From: Cavia porcellus
Lineage: Eukaryota > Chordata > Mammalia > Rodentia > Caviidae
Assembly: GCF_034190915.1 (NCBI RefSeq)
Contig: NW_026947487.1
Span: 121,081,701 to 121,145,700 of the forward strand
Length of the DNA: 64,000 bases
Direction of reading: 5' to 3'
A program made the position numbers and the translations under genes. The notes beneath the pieces are model-generated. The model searched no databases, had not been told where the DNA came from, and saw only the letters and a list, made by a program, of their open reading frames with translations. Within the stretch, counting starts at the first letter, position 1, and every line of letters begins with the position of its first letter. This document shows, in pieces, positions 29,809 to 42,260 of this stretch.

Positions 29809-30969
29809 CTGCTTCTGGGCTCCATGCCACTGCTCTGACCTACTGACTACCTGGGGCCCGAGCACAGACCCCCTTCGGTCCTCTGCCCACACTGATATGA
29901 CGGGGTCCACAGCCCAGCTGTCAGGGCACAGCTGGGGGAAGAGGGCAGTGGAAGCACCAGGTTTGTGAACAATGCACCCAGCCTGTTGTGTCTGGCCTGC
30001 CCTTGACCCTGCCGTCCAGCCAGCCTTCCCTGGTTGTGGGTCCCGTGGGAGCTTAACCCCCAGGTAACAGGGGACAGGAACCTTAAGGGTCAACCATGCC
30101 TTGCCTTAGCTGGAGCCTGGGTGACTCTGGAGTGTCAGCAGCTGCAGAACCTCCAGCTCAGAGGTTACTGGTCGAGTATATGACCACTCCCAGGGGCAGG
30201 GCCTGGGGCGGGGCCCGGTGGGTCCCTAAGCTCAGGGAAGGCATAGAAAGTGGCAGTTTTAAGAGAAGTTCCTAGGCAAGATATGTAAAGTTTCTAGTTT
30301 GACTAGTCTGCCAGGGCTCGGGACCTTGCCTCAGTTTCCTCACAAGTAGCACAGAGAGGCCAGGGTGGGCCTCCTGCCTCTCCACCGCCCCCTGCTCCAG
30401 CCTCACCCCATGCCTAAGGGTGGAAGGGCTGTGCTGTGTGTAAAGAGCAAAACAAGTGATGGCTTTGTGCAGGTTTGAATGCATCCCCAAATTAAAATTT
30501 TATAGGTAACATGCAGAGAACAGATTTTGGCTTTATTAGGTAACCATAATACACAAGGGAATTCTTTAACATCTGGCTCTCCTGTATTCAAAATCATGAT
30601 GTTGGTTACTGGTTGTCTTGCTCTGGTGTATGGGTATTTTTATTCTCCTTGCAAAATTGTATTTCTAATTACTCCACAGTGAGCATGGATTATTTGTGGG
30701 GCAGGAATCTGTGCCCTTTAGGACAAGGGCAGGAGACCCAACAAAGGCTGGGAGTCCAGTGGAAACCAGTTAGGGTAATTAGGAAGTATCTAGCTGAGAT
30801 CTGCATGCACCTTACTTCCAGAGACATTTGTGTTTATGTTGTCCAAAGCCTTTTGGTTCCAGAGACCAGAAACAACCAGCCAGACTGTCCTGCTGAGGAC
30901 AGTTAAGGAAGCCATCCTTCTGGAAACATAATCTGTTGAAGAACTGTGTGTGGTAGGTGGTAAGCTCAA

Positions 30970-31120
30970 GCCAGCTGTGATGGTGCATACAAGTACCAGC
31001 CCAGTGTGGGCAATTTAGCAAGTTAGAATCTGTTCATAATGAAAAAAAATGGTAACAGGGCTGGGATGTAGACCAGTAGGAAGGCCTTAGGTTCACTACC
31101 CAGTATCTCCCACCAGAAAA
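30970..31120 (+). mobile_element. Decayed B1-ID composite
   Basis: CCAGCTGTGATGGTGCATAC (B1-like), then GGGCTGGGATGTAGACCAGT and GGTTCACTACCCAGTATCTC (ID-like). Confidence 0.5.
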
Positions 31121-31138
31121 AGTCGAAAGGCTGGTAAT

Positions 31139-31233
31139 TTTTTTTTTTTTTTTTTTTGGTACCAGGGATCAAACTCATGACCTCATACTTGCCAGGCAAG
31201 CATTTATGCCACTGAGCTAAATCCCTGGCCCAA
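31139..31233 (-). mobile_element. ID-type SINE, minus strand
   Basis: Oligo(T), GGTACCAGGGATCAAACTCA, then CACTGAGCTAAATCCCTGGC. Flanked by similar AAGGCTGGTAA / AAGGCTGATAA copies. Confidence 0.9.
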
Positions 31234-31343
31234 GGCTGATAAATTTATAGCTTCCATTAGATGAAAAAGTTCAGCCCACCTAAACCCACAATAACTTGCC
31301 ATTGTTCAAAGGAAGAAACTGAGGCACAAAAGAATATTTCTGG

Positions 31344-34300
31344 GACTTCTGGGAGAACATGGCAGACATATAACAGCAGCCATGGAGGCTCTCTGAGATT
31401 ACCAGTTTAGAATCCAGGAGTGGTGCCATGTGAGGAGTCCTACGTGAGGGGAGATGTACCCTGCCGACCCAGGAATGAACTAAGCTGAGACAAACCAACT
31501 GGAAATGCAATCCTGATGCTATCAGAGGAACAGATAAAATCTCAGTGCGGAAGCTGATTCCGCGCCATTGGAAGCCGCGATTTGAATTTCCTGCTGTCAA
31601 CACTGCGTCCCAATCCGCACGGCAGGGAGAGAGATGTGCGAAAGCTCTGAGAGCTGGAATCGGTGAACCAAACGGCGTTGAGAGCGAGACTGGCAGGTAG
31701 CCCTGCATCGACCTGCGGTGAGTGAAAGAAATGGGGACCCTTTCATAGACTAGGAGTCTCCAACAGAGGACATTCTGGAAACAGACAGACTAGCCGGAAG
31801 AGGGCCCTGCAGTGACTTTAGTCGCATGTTCCCCTCTCAAGCGGGAGTGGTGGGGAGGGCTTGGCCTGGTGACGCCGAGGACTAAGATCCAGTAGGCTAG
31901 CCCAAATCAGGTCCCTGCGCCTGGCGGTGCACCCTAGCAGTGAAGCACTCAGTGGGTTCACCTGGAGGGGCAGGCCTAGCAGAGGGTGCCCAGGTCTGTG
32001 TCTCCCTAGTACACTGCAGTGGGCGGGAACACCTAGCCGGTGGATTCAAACAAACTGTAACAGACGAAGAGAAAAAAAAAAAAAAAAAAAAAAAAAACCA
32101 AAACTGGGCCTCCTACATATGCTTGTATGGAAGGGACAAAGAGTATGGTAAAAGGGAGCAACAAGAAAGGGTCCTCAGTCCCTAATCCTGAGAATACTGA
32201 TCCAGGAAAGGTAAATGCAAAAGAGAATGAAGACAAAACATGCAATATCAGACACGGCACCTATAGACATAAAGCAGTATCTCGGGCGCCTCATAGACGA
32301 GTTCAAAAATGAAGTATTTAATGAAATAAAGCAAGAAATAAGTAGAATAGTTAGAGAAATGCTAAGCACCGCCCAAGAAAAAACAGATGGTGGAATGGAA
32401 GAACAGAAAAAAAGGGGAGAATTGTTTGATGGAGAAAATAGAGAAAACATAGAATATGTGAAGCAGGTTCAAAGAGATTACCAGGAAACTAAAAACTCTA
32501 TTGAAAGCTGGCATAACAGCTTGAAAGAAACTAAGGATAGATTATCAGAACTCGAGGACAGATTTGTAAGGTGGGAGCATGAAATGAAAAACTTCTTAAA
32601 AATAACAAGAAGACAAACAGCAATAATACGAAGACTAGAAGATGATAAGAGGATCTATAACTTAGGAACATAAAAGAAGAAGTAGGGACTCAAACAAATG
32701 AACTTCAAAAGCTATTCACAGAAATAATCCAGGAGAATTTCCCTAATTTAGCAAAAGGTAAAGATACTCAGATGTATGAGGCATACAGGACCCCAGCCAC
32801 TACAACCCAAACAGAGCTACACCCAGGCATATAGTAATCAAAATTCCAAAAATCCAATATAAGAACAGAATATTAAAAGCCGTCAAAGACAAGAAACAGA
32901 TCACTTACAAGGGAAGACCCATCAGAATTACAGCAGACTTCTCGGCACAAACCATCAAATACGAAGAGCGTGGGGGGAAATAATTCAAGCTTTGAAAGAT
33001 AATAACCTCCAGCAAAGATTGATATATCCTGCACAACTGTCCCTAGAAGTTGATGGAAAAACAAGGTGCTTCCAGGATAAAGAGGAACTAGGGGAATTTG
33101 CAACCACCAATTCAACTCTATAGAGATTACTGCAGGATATTCTAAAAATGAAAAATACCAAGATTCCAGAAATAGTGGCAGAGTGGCCACAATGAATGGA
33201 GCAGAAAGCAAAATGAAGAGGACAAACTGACAAGTAATGACAGAAAAAGAGCTCAACAGAAATGAGGCAGAGTAGGTTGGATGGTAGGAACAGCTATTTT
33301 GGAGAAAACAAGACATCATAATAGGTAGTGCTGATTTAATATCCTCTTGTTTTAAAGTCCCATCAAGCTTTTGTTCTTCTGTCTCCATCGGTTTTAACAT
33401 GTTGTATCTTATTGGATTTTATTACAGGTGATAATATAAACAAAAACTTTTATAGACAAGGAGATTATACAGAAACCATTGTTCATTTTCTGTTAGTTGA
33501 TTCTAAATACTCTGTAATACTGTCATTCTCTTGAACGGTTTTACATTGTCTTGATATGTTTGATGCTACAGTATACGAAGTTATACCCAAAGATTTTAAG
33601 GGTAGAGACACTATGGTAACTACTATTATGTTGAGATTATCTTGTGGTGAAACACTATTTTGCTTAAATGGCTATGTTTTGACCTGTGCTGTTTTGCTGT
33701 TATGCCTTCTTTTTTAAATCTCAATCTCCTTTTTATTATCTACTTTTTCATTTTTATCCTTTTAATTAAGGGAAAAATAAATAAAAAATAGGATATTATA
33801 GTAACCCACTTTGATTTCCTATTAACTTGATTTGAAACCCTGTATTGCTCTCACCATCTTGTTTTGACTGATTTTCCTCTATTCTGTTATGCTTGATAGT
33901 GCCAAGTTTGAAAGTATAGGCAACAACTATGACGACAATAAGATTTATTATGACGCCCATTCTGGTTGACTATTATCTTCTTTTGAAGTCCTCTAATGTC
34001 TCCAATGTTTTGGTTTTATTGGTCTTATTCCTTACTGTTTTGTTCAATTTTAGTATAACTGATGATATAGGCAATTCTTTTTAAGATAACAAGAGGCATT
34101 ATGGTACCCATTGTTGATCACCTTGTATTTTGTTTTTACATTATGTATTATGTGCATCCTTTTGATTTGACTGATTCTGTCCTGGTATGTCACATTTGGT
34201 TTTACTTTCTTCAAAAAAAAAAAAAAGTAATAAGAACTGTGGGAGTAATAAAACCCAAAATGTGTAATTGTCATTGTACAAAAGAAAGGAAAAGAAAGTT

Positions 34301-34563
34301 CTCTAAAAGGTATAACTGCATATATATTTAAGTGTATAGGATAGATAACCATATTACTGAGTTTTATTGGATCATTGAACAAAACTGTTTGCAGTCTCAC
34401 TGTTTGAAAGTCCCCTCTATATGCTTTAATTTTGTAACTTCAACAACTATTTCTAAGATGACAATATGTAATTAACTAGTGATTTCCTACTGTTTATTTT
34501 TTCTAAAATTCTGTATAAGTTTTACCCTTTTTTGTTTTTCTTTTTTCTCCTTAAAAAAAAAAA
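31344..34563 (+). mobile_element. Element B: full-length ORF1-only (HAL1-like) L1
   Basis: Near copy of element A from the first bases (ACTTCTGGGAGAACATGGCA) to the tail, in the same orientation. Target-site duplication of 13 bp with one mismatch: AGAATATTTCTGG (31331-31343) and AGAGTATTTCTGG (34564-34576). The 5' UTR ends in a long A-run (32072-32097), then ORF1 (32127-33123) and the 3' UTR. No ORF2 is present. It lacks the ID SINE found in element A. Confidence 0.9.
32127..33123 (+). pseudogene. ORF1p-like ORF of element B, broken
   Basis: Collinear with ORF1 of element A. A small deletion near 32233 shifts the frame; the second part (32215-32673) is open for 152 codons and covers the coiled coil (EFKNEVFNEIKQEISRIVRE through LSELEDRFVRWEHEMKNFLK). 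Further frameshifts lie near 32665, 32800 and 32960. The TAG at 33121-33123 is shared with element A. Confidence 0.85.
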
Positions 34564-34599
34564 AGAGTATTTCTGGTATGATACACTAAAAACTAGCCA

Positions 34600-35895
34600 T
34601 CACCTAAGATAAGCATTTTTGGACAAAGATATTTTTTTTCCTGTTTAACTTTTTGTGCTTTTGGAATTTTTTTTTTATTTTAAAGAGAATAAAACAAAAC
34701 AGAACAAAGCATATCAGAACAAAACAGTGCAAGCAATACAGGATTTCAAAACAAGACAATAGGAAATCAACAGTGGGTACCATGTTTCTTGTTTTCTTTG
34801 AAATAGTTGTCCATGTCTTCCCACACAATGAATTCAAGCAAGACAAAATGGTATAAAACTGATAAAAACAAAAGAATGAAAGCATTATCAGTATTTAAAA
34901 CCAGACAGTCGGAAAATCAACAATGGATTTCAGAATCTCTTGTTCTCTTCAAAATAGCTGCCCAGGTTTTCACACAGATTGAAATTAAATAATACAAAAC
35001 AGACTAAAACCAATCAAAACAAACAATAAAAGCATTCCTGGACTTCACAACAAGATGCCAGGAAATGAGCAATGGCTACCATAATGTCTCATTTTCTTCA
35101 AAGTAGCTGCTTGTACCATCATGTAATAAATTCAATTCTTGTAAACTCTAGACGTTTTAGGCATGTACAAGCCTGTACATGTACATCTGTCCTTTCTGTA
35201 TTAAAGGGAAAAACAAAAACAAAACAAAAACAAAAACAAAAAAAAGGGAGAGAAAAGCAAGAAACCAAAGAGTCAAATAAATAACAATAACAAAGAGAAA
35301 CAGGAACTATATAGTAACAATACAGGCTTTCAAAACAAGTTGATGGGAATATCACCAAAGTTATTTTGCATAGTAATCTTCAAGAGAGTGAGTCACATTA
35401 CCAGATAAAAACATGCAAAAATGGATTTAATCCTATGAATCTGAACTGTTTTCTTCCAAGAATTAACAGAATTAGTAGCACAATCATCTTAGCGATCTAA
35501 AGAATGCATATACAAATTTATATCATTTTTCTTTTCCCTTCCTACTTTTCTCTGTTTCCTTGACTTATTTCTTCTCCTTTGAGCAGTTTCTTACCCTTTC
35601 ACAATGTTTACTGACGATTTTGTATCTTATTTACTCTTTCAGTTTGTTATACCAGGGAGACGATATGGTATGTACACATGTGAGTTTGATTTATTTACTT
35701 ACGAGTATGGTCTCAAGTTGCATCCATTTACCTATAAAAGCCACTGAATGATCCTTCTTTATGGCTGAGTAGTACTCCATTGAATAAAAATACCACATCT
35801 TTTTTATCCATTCCTCAATTGATGGACATTTGGGTTGTTTTCAAGATTTGGCTATTACAGATTATGTCACTATAAATATGGGTACACTTTTGGAA
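34600..35895 (-). mobile_element. L1 3' fragment, minus strand (long-3'UTR lineage)
   Basis: From left to right: a reversed 3' UTR with about four diverged ~150-bp units (each with a TTTCAAAACAAGACAAT-like block and a GCAATGGCTACCATAATGTC-like block, starts near 34740, 34890, 35040, 35330), then the reversed end of ORF2 (TTGCATCCATTTACCTATAA; AGTACTCCATTGAATAAAAA). 5'-truncated near 35895. It shows that the long 3' UTR also belongs to L1 with ORF2. Confidence 0.8.
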
Positions 35896-36564
35896 AATTT
35901 TAACATGGGCATTTATCACTTTTTCCAGAAATCTCAAATACTATAAATGAACCAGGTAAAAGAACAGTCAAAGGTTTTTTTGTGAGTGCTGTTTACCCAT
36001 ACTCCCCTCCCCTAGACCTGACTGCTTGGGGGGGGGGTGTGGCAGGATGGAAGTAGTGTCTGTGGTCCTCCTGGGACCTCTTGTATGCACCTCCACAGTA
36101 AAGCACTGCAGTGTTCCCTTCCCAGGATCCCAAGACTCTCGGCTGTGGCAGGCAGTGTGAGAGAGGTCCTCTGTGAGTACAAGGTCCTCACTGGATACTG
36201 TGAGCTTTGGAGATGTCCCTAATGAGAGGATAACCAGGTCCTCCATGACAGGGCCCTTTTGACAACTTCAGGCAAATTTGAAAAAGATGCCTCACACTGC
36301 CCCTTACCATGACATCCTCCAGTTCCACCAACTTTCCTGAAGAAAACAGTATCTTAATCTACCTTTTGGCTTAGTAATACCCCATGTAGTATACATATCA
36401 TTTAAAAAAACCATTCACCTATTAATGGTCACCTCTGCTGGTTCCATATCTTAGCTATTGTGAATAGGAACTGCATCCACTTGTGAAGGGGTCAGAACCC
36501 CTGAGTATGTGCACCTCATTATGTAGCATCTTTCTCTCTCTCTTCTCCCCTTCCTCCTTTCCTT

Positions 36565-36680
36565 ATAGTTTTTCTGAGATAGGATCTTCCTTTGTATTCA
36601 GACTGGCCTTGCATTTGTAGTGATCCTCCCTCCTCAGCCTCCCAAGTGAGAGGCTTACAGGTATGGATCATGCCCAATGG
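36565..36680 (-). mobile_element. Decayed B1 SINE, minus strand
   Basis: CTGAGATAGGATCTTCCTTT, GACTGGCCTTGCATTTGTAG, CCTCAGCCTCCCAAGTGAGA. Confidence 0.75.
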
Positions 36681-36828
36681 AAAAAAAATACTAGTTTTAA
36701 ATAGATTGACATACTGTTTCTGAGGTTTATGTAAATATATCAACTGGACCCTTTTATAGGAAATCAAATAGAATTTTATCCCTTAGGTATAAGTAAAGGC
36801 ACATGTTTAGTATATTTTTAAAACTATA

Positions 36829-36930
36829 GCCAGGGATTTAGCTTGGTGGCATAAGCACCTGCCTTTGCAAGTGTGAGATCACGAGTTCGATCCCTGGTAC
36901 CAAACCCTCCCCCCAAAAAACCCCCAAAAT
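36829..36930 (+). mobile_element. ID-type SINE, plus strand
   Basis: GCCAGGGATTTAGCTTGGTG, then CACGAGTTCGATCCCTGGTA and a C-interrupted A-rich tail. Confidence 0.92.
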
Positions 36931-39124
36931 ATAATACTATGTGCAATACAAGTATCAAAATAAAATTTGGTGGTTGAAAATTACCCTCCTTGAAATTGCA
37001 AACAAAATATATTTACTGCATTAGCCAGAAGTTGGCACTCCAGCATCAAGTCCACAAAGACTTAATATAAATAAAATCTTCAGTGTGATGGTATTTAGTG
37101 TTTAGGAAAATCAAACAAGTTTTTCCTTCTGTGGAGAGAACAAAATTTTTAAGTGTCTGAAACTTGATATTTAAAATCAAGATAGGAAATTAAGTTAAAT
37201 GATGCCCAGATTTTCATGTTAAAATGGTGTTTTGTAGTCAGAATTTCTTTAAATATTACAAATAATCAGTTAGGAAAGTGGACTGGAGAATCAGCAAAGT
37301 GTTGCCTCACATTTCAGAGATTCCTGTTACCGATTGCCCCGTGAGTGGACCGTTTCCCGCTGGTAGCATTTCCTCAGGCGGTCTTGGGAACACTAGGGAC
37401 GCTGTCCTTGCCCATCCACTGCGTCTGTTCCACCAGGTTCTCCTTCCTGTCTGTCTTCTCCACTGCTGTGTCTGTCCCATGACAGCACTGTGCCCTGTGT
37501 GTTAAATGTTAGCAAATTATGCAGAAGCAGTGAATGAGGCCCACAAATAATTCACAAAGGGATGCAGAGAATATTTATTTGGCAAGGTCAAAGGGAGATG
37601 GTCATTGGTCATATATTTTATTTGCTATACTCTATGTGGCTTGTACATCTCCAAAGAGTAGGCACCATGTGCATTTGATATAAAAATTCAGATGAGATAA
37701 ATAAACATGAAGATTGACCAAGGCCACATAGTGACACATAGGACCAATGCACACATTCACCAGTGATGAAAGGGATGGGCAGCCATTGCTGGCCACATAC
37801 TGGATGAGGTCCCGGTTCTGCCTTCCCTGTGAATGAGTCCTGACTTTTCTTGGACTCAGCAGTCTTGTCACAAGTTTGTAATTCTGATCCCCACCATCTC
37901 ATTCCTATGGGAGCTTGATATCTGCTCCCCTTCAGTTTCGAATTTGTCTAATTTTCTGTTCTCCTTTTCATCCCAGCTTGAGAAGGAAGGAAGGCCTGCA
38001 GTGGAGCAGAGCATGGCTCTGCAGGGATGGGCCTTGGAAAGCACTGCCAGTGTTAAATGGAAAACACAGTTCTGCTGCTACTGGAACTGGTGGAAAATGA
38101 TCCCAGGCGAAGCCAAGGCCCAGGAGACAGGGCTGCCATTGGGCAAGGCCTCACAATCTGTCCAGGCCCCTGACATCCCCTAAAATGTGTCCTGATCTAC
38201 CTGGGAGGATCAAGGGAAAATACAAAATTGCTCAGCATCTGTGTGAGTAAGCCCTGTGAGGAGAGCAGCATGAGTTGGGTGAGCCACCATACCCCCCGGG
38301 AGAGGAGATTCAACCTCAAACCACCCTGCCTTCCTCCACTTGATCAGTGAAGCTGAGAGGGAGGGAGAGACAGATACGTTGTCTGTGGACCTAAAGTCAA
38401 TGTCAAATCTGAGCTAAATCTCATTTCCGATGAAATGTCTGTATTTATTTTTTTTCTGTGGTTCTTGCTGTTCAAAGACTCCATGATTTTACTGTTTGGG
38501 GCCACTGTCTCACTCATTCACTCTGCCGGACTCTGAAACATGTCTATTTGTCCTTCTGTCTTACTGGTCATCACTGATGGATGCCATCTCCTTTGAGCCC
38601 CATATGTATTTAACTAGTGTCTGACCCACATATGACTCAAGAGAGCGAGCCCCACATTTCTGTAACTAGTGGCTGTCCCATATCTGACTCAGCAGAGCAG
38701 AAAATTACTCAGGATATGAGTCCTCCTCCCATGGGCAAAACATAAAGAGGAGTACCCTCCACACACATACATGCACACATGGGGCAAAAAGCCATGCACT
38801 CGCTCACGCACTTGACCAAAGAAGCTGGAGACCAACATGTGTATCTGTCTGCCAATCAAAATGCAATGTCAGATTCGAGTTGGCCAAATCATTCCTGATG
38901 GTATGTCTGTCTCTCTGTGTTTTTGGCAGTTCTGTGTTCCAAAGCTTTGTGAAATTTTGAAAATCACTTAGGGAAAAAAGGTCTGAATTCCCATGATCTT
39001 CACCTTCACCCTAACAACACACACACAGGTCCTATTCTCCAGCCTCACACTAAAAACACACACAACCTCTGTTCCCCACCCTCAAGCTAAAAACACACAC
39101 AAGCCCTGTTCCCCACCCTCACTC

Positions 39125-39125
<1 letters not shown>

Positions 39126-39170
<45 letters not shown>
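39126..39170. repeat. (CA)n microsatellite, copy 1
   Basis: About 22 CA repeats; CA runs occur at the corresponding place in copy 2 (53.40 kb) and, much shorter, in copy 3 (about 62.0 kb). Confidence 0.95.
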
Positions 39171-39173
<3 letters not shown>

Positions 39174-40246
39174 GTTCCCCAACCTTATTGTAAAAATGCA
39201 AACACATGCCCTGTTCCTCAGCCTAACAAACACATGCCACCCCCAAATCAGTCTAAGATTCTCTCTCAATATTTCCTGATGGGATGCTTGTCTATCTGTG
39301 CTTTTTGGGAAATTCTGGGTTCAAAAGCTTTGTGAAACATGGAAGATCCACACTCAGGAAGGGAGGGTCTAAGTCCCATGAAAAAGCAGTATGAGCCTTA
39401 ACTGCACACAGGAAAGAAAAATCAACCCACTCGCTCCACCACAGAAATAGGTGACAAATGGGTGGGAGGGTACGTGTCTGTCTGCTGAGCCAAAAATCAG
39501 TATCAGACTCCAGCTAAAACTTTCCTAGCAGGAATTCTTTCCTTTTTGTGCTTTGCTATCTGCTCAAAATATTTGTGATTTTTTTTTCTTTTCTTGATTC
39601 GGGGCCAGTCACTCTCTGAGACTTTGAAACAAGGGAACCACAAGAGTGGTGGTAGCCCAACTCAGCTCAGTTCAGCTCAGCTGAGTGGACTCTGCATGCA
39701 TCCAACTGGCTGCTCAGATTCCCCTGTCTGTCGGTCATACACGAAGCCACTCCAGCACCTTTGCCTGTTTTCCCTCTCTGGCCCATGTTGTAGCTTGGCA
39801 TAACTGATGCCATCTATCTTGAGCCCTACATTTCATGTCATGAGTGCCCTGTCTTTGACACAGGAAAATGGAAAATTACTCAGGGTATAAGTCCCACGAG
39901 CAAAGCAGAATGAGCTGTAGGATCTACAGAATGAGAAAAATTAAAACCTGCTCTACCAAAGAAGTAGGATATAGGTGTCAGTCAACTGAAAATGAATGAA
40001 AGATCTGAACTAAATTGTTTCCAAGAGGATGTCTTTTGTGATTCTCTCTTTTAAAAACTGTCACTTTCCAGTTTGGGGCCACTTGTTTGGATCCTTGGCC
40101 CAGTGGTGGTTGGTATCTGTATATGAGTGAGTAGTCCTGAGCTCAGTTAATTAAATTCTGACTTTATTAATGTGGCTGCTTGGATTTCTATATTGTTCAT
40201 GAACCCCCTACCTTAGTCTCTGCTTTCTTTCAAGTCCTTTGCCTCT

Positions 40247-40283
40247 TTTCTCTCTCTCTCTCTCCCTCTCCCTCTCTCTCCCT

Positions 40284-40343
<60 letters not shown>

Positions 40344-40351
40344 CTCTCTCT
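40247..40351. repeat. (CT)n microsatellite, copy 1
   Basis: A CT-rich run of about 100 bp. The corresponding run in copy 2 is about 45 bp (54661-54704); copy 3 has only a short one (about 63090). Confidence 0.95.
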
Positions 40352-40547
40352 GGGTGGTTGTCCTTTCTTTTTGTGTGTCTATTGAATAGAAATTCAATGA
40401 ATGCCACATTGTACCAAAATCATTTCTGGGTGGAAGGAAGTCTTCCTTTTCTGCGCTTGTTTTGTCTGAAATCTTTGCAATTTTCAGATTAGGGTCAGCC
40501 ACTCTGTGAGACTCTGAAATGAAGGGGTCCACATAAGCTGTGGTTGC

Positions 40548-40606
40548 CCAGCTCAGCTCAGCTCAACTCAGCTCAGCTCAGCTCATCTCAGCTTAGCTCA
40601 CTAAAG
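40548..40606. repeat. (GCTCA)n pentamer repeat, copy 1
   Basis: About ten imperfect AGCTC units, with ACTC/TCTC variants. Corresponding runs: 54918-54979 and 63313-63350. A second GCTCA run lies at 39659-39690. Confidence 0.9.
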
Positions 40607-40832
40607 TCCAAATGTATCTATCCACCAATTGGCCTCCAGTTGGACTCCTATATCATTCACGAGCCCACTTTAGTTGCATTTGTCTCTTTTCACTCTCATT
40701 CTCTCTGTCTCTGCTGTCCTCAGGACCCTTTGCCAGTTTTTGATTCTTTCTCTGCTTTTGTACTAAGGAATGGGGTCATTGTTGTAACCAGACCTGACCA
40801 CATTTTTGAGAGACAGGCTTTAGAATTGGCTT

Positions 40833-41255
40833 GTGGGCAGAGTTTTAAAAGGTTTGGACATGTGGCCAGGATGCATAGAGCTAGAGCAGCTTAGGCTGCT
40901 CTGTCGAGGAGATTCTGGTCAGATCTTAACTCGGGAGACCAGAAGGCTGATAGAAAGCCTGATGGTAAAAACCAGACTTGAGAATTTTCTGCTGGAAAAA
41001 TGGACTCTATTGCTGCTTGGACTCCCCATGATGTGTGTTATGGATTTGCATAAAGTTTGTCTGTATTTTTCTCATGCCCAGAGACTTTGCCTGAGACTGA
41101 CTGAGATGAAGGTCAGTGGATGGATTAGTCTGGCCAAGGAAATTTCAAGGCAGTCAAATTTCGAGGCTGTGGCATGGCTATCATCAGGGGCTATTAGCGA
41201 GATATATGTTACAGATCAGGAGGAAAGAGTCCAACCATCACTTAAAATGCTGTGA
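40833..41255 (+). other. Recurring open frame of the macrosatellite, copy 1
   Basis: An open frame of 140 codons that recurs in copies 2 (55207-55521) and 3 (63561-63776). All three share CIEL-QLRLLCRGDSGQ, LTQETRRLIESLMVK and RLG/RLE-FLL, though they diverge after about 80 residues. I recognise no protein family. Sequence identity between copies could be due to the DNA repeat alone. Confidence 0.35.
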
Positions 41256-42234
41256 GTTTGGCCCGAAGGAAAACTCCAGTAAATCTGTGGATTGTAAAGA
41301 TAGAGCTGAGATTTTGATGGCTGAGAAAAAAGCCCCCCCCACCCATATGCAAGATGGCCAGGTGGTATCCCAGAATGCACTGCATCTCCGTGTTTCTTTT
41401 GCAGCCTCAAAACTGCAAAAGTAAAAGAATTTTCTCAGAGCAGAGGAGAAAGCTTCAGAGCACCATGCTCCAAAATGGCGACAGGGGCCACAGAGGTTCC
41501 CAAATTATGGCAGTCCAGGAGGTTCCAAAATGGCAGCAACACAGAGAAGCTTTTCCTCACAATAACCAGTTAAACAGAACCCAGTAAATCAGGCACTAGA
41601 TACCTACAGCAAAGGGAGGAAAAAAACCTCACAACTGCTCCAGCTGGCATCAAACTGGCAGCTGGCATCCACGTGATGCTGATTTTAGGTAGAAGAATAA
41701 TGCACAAATTCCAAGAGTAAGACAGCTTCCACCTCAATTGCAAAGGGCCTGGATGAGGCCAAGCAGTGTGCCCCTAAGTGGGAAAATCATAAAGAAATCA
41801 GGGTAAAACCAGTGGTGCAGTGGAGACCCCAAAAGTTTAAAAAAGCCAGAAAAACAGATCATCCAAGAAAAGAAAGCTGCAAAAAGTGAGCAGAGAGGTT
41901 TTAAGAGAAAAGCTGCCACAAGAGTTGCAAGAACTGAAATGCCTGGAAGTGCCTGCCATAGCGGTGGAATCACCAAAGCCTACTAGGGCTTACAACTAGA
42001 GAGATTGCTTCAAATCCTGAACATAAAATTCTAAAATTTAACATTCACCCTGCTGGATGTTAGACTGGATTTGTTCCTGATGGTTTATATTCCTTGGTTT
42101 ATAACTTTTGGAAGGGTCATTTTTATCTCATGCTTTTGCATTTCCAAAATGTTTAACCTTCTTTCACTGATACGGGGGTTACCGTGAAGAGCTTGCCATA
42201 GATATCACAGAGCGGAGGAGTGGCCAGCAGTGAC

Positions 42235-42260
42235 AGGGGTTAGGGTTAGCAGAGGGGGAT
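42235..42260 (+). repeat. Telomere-like patch
   Basis: GGGGTTAGGGTTAGCAGAGG holds two TTAGGG-type hexamers. The same patch is at 60296-60315. Confidence 0.7.

Larger units (their letters stand above)
29809..31343. other. Region to the right of URAH
   Basis: Contains GC boxes (GGGGCGGGGCC, about 30204-30216) that could belong to the URAH promoter, then AT-richer sequence with SINEs. Open frames on both strands near 29.3-30.1 kb result from high GC content and match nothing I recognise. Confidence 0.5.
35896..38199. other. Spacer before the macrosatellite
   Basis: Contains an old minus-strand L1 shred (about 36400-36480), a decayed B1 (36565-36680) and an ID SINE (36829-36930). Between 37.0 and 38.2 kb the sequence looks single copy. 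A minus-strand stretch, 37618-37902, is open for 94 codons and followed by AATAAA on that strand near 37575, but I recognise no family. Confidence 0.5.

Noticed and set aside
29311..30093. 260-codon minus-strand open frame
   Set aside because: GC-rich DNA with few stops. It overlaps the real URAH exon (29686-29808), which is read in another frame, and has no recognisable domain.
35968..36246. A PRDM7/PRDM9-like gene, expected beyond GAS8-URAH by analogy with human
   Set aside because: No KRAB, SET or zinc-finger coding sequence could be seen between 34.6 and 38.2 kb.
40213..40532. Frames coding for long Arg-Glu or Ser-Leu repeats
   Set aside because: They are translations of the CT microsatellite.
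40548..40606. Immunoglobulin switch region
   Set aside because: Only short pentamer runs, no constant-region exons, and the runs sit in a macrosatellite.
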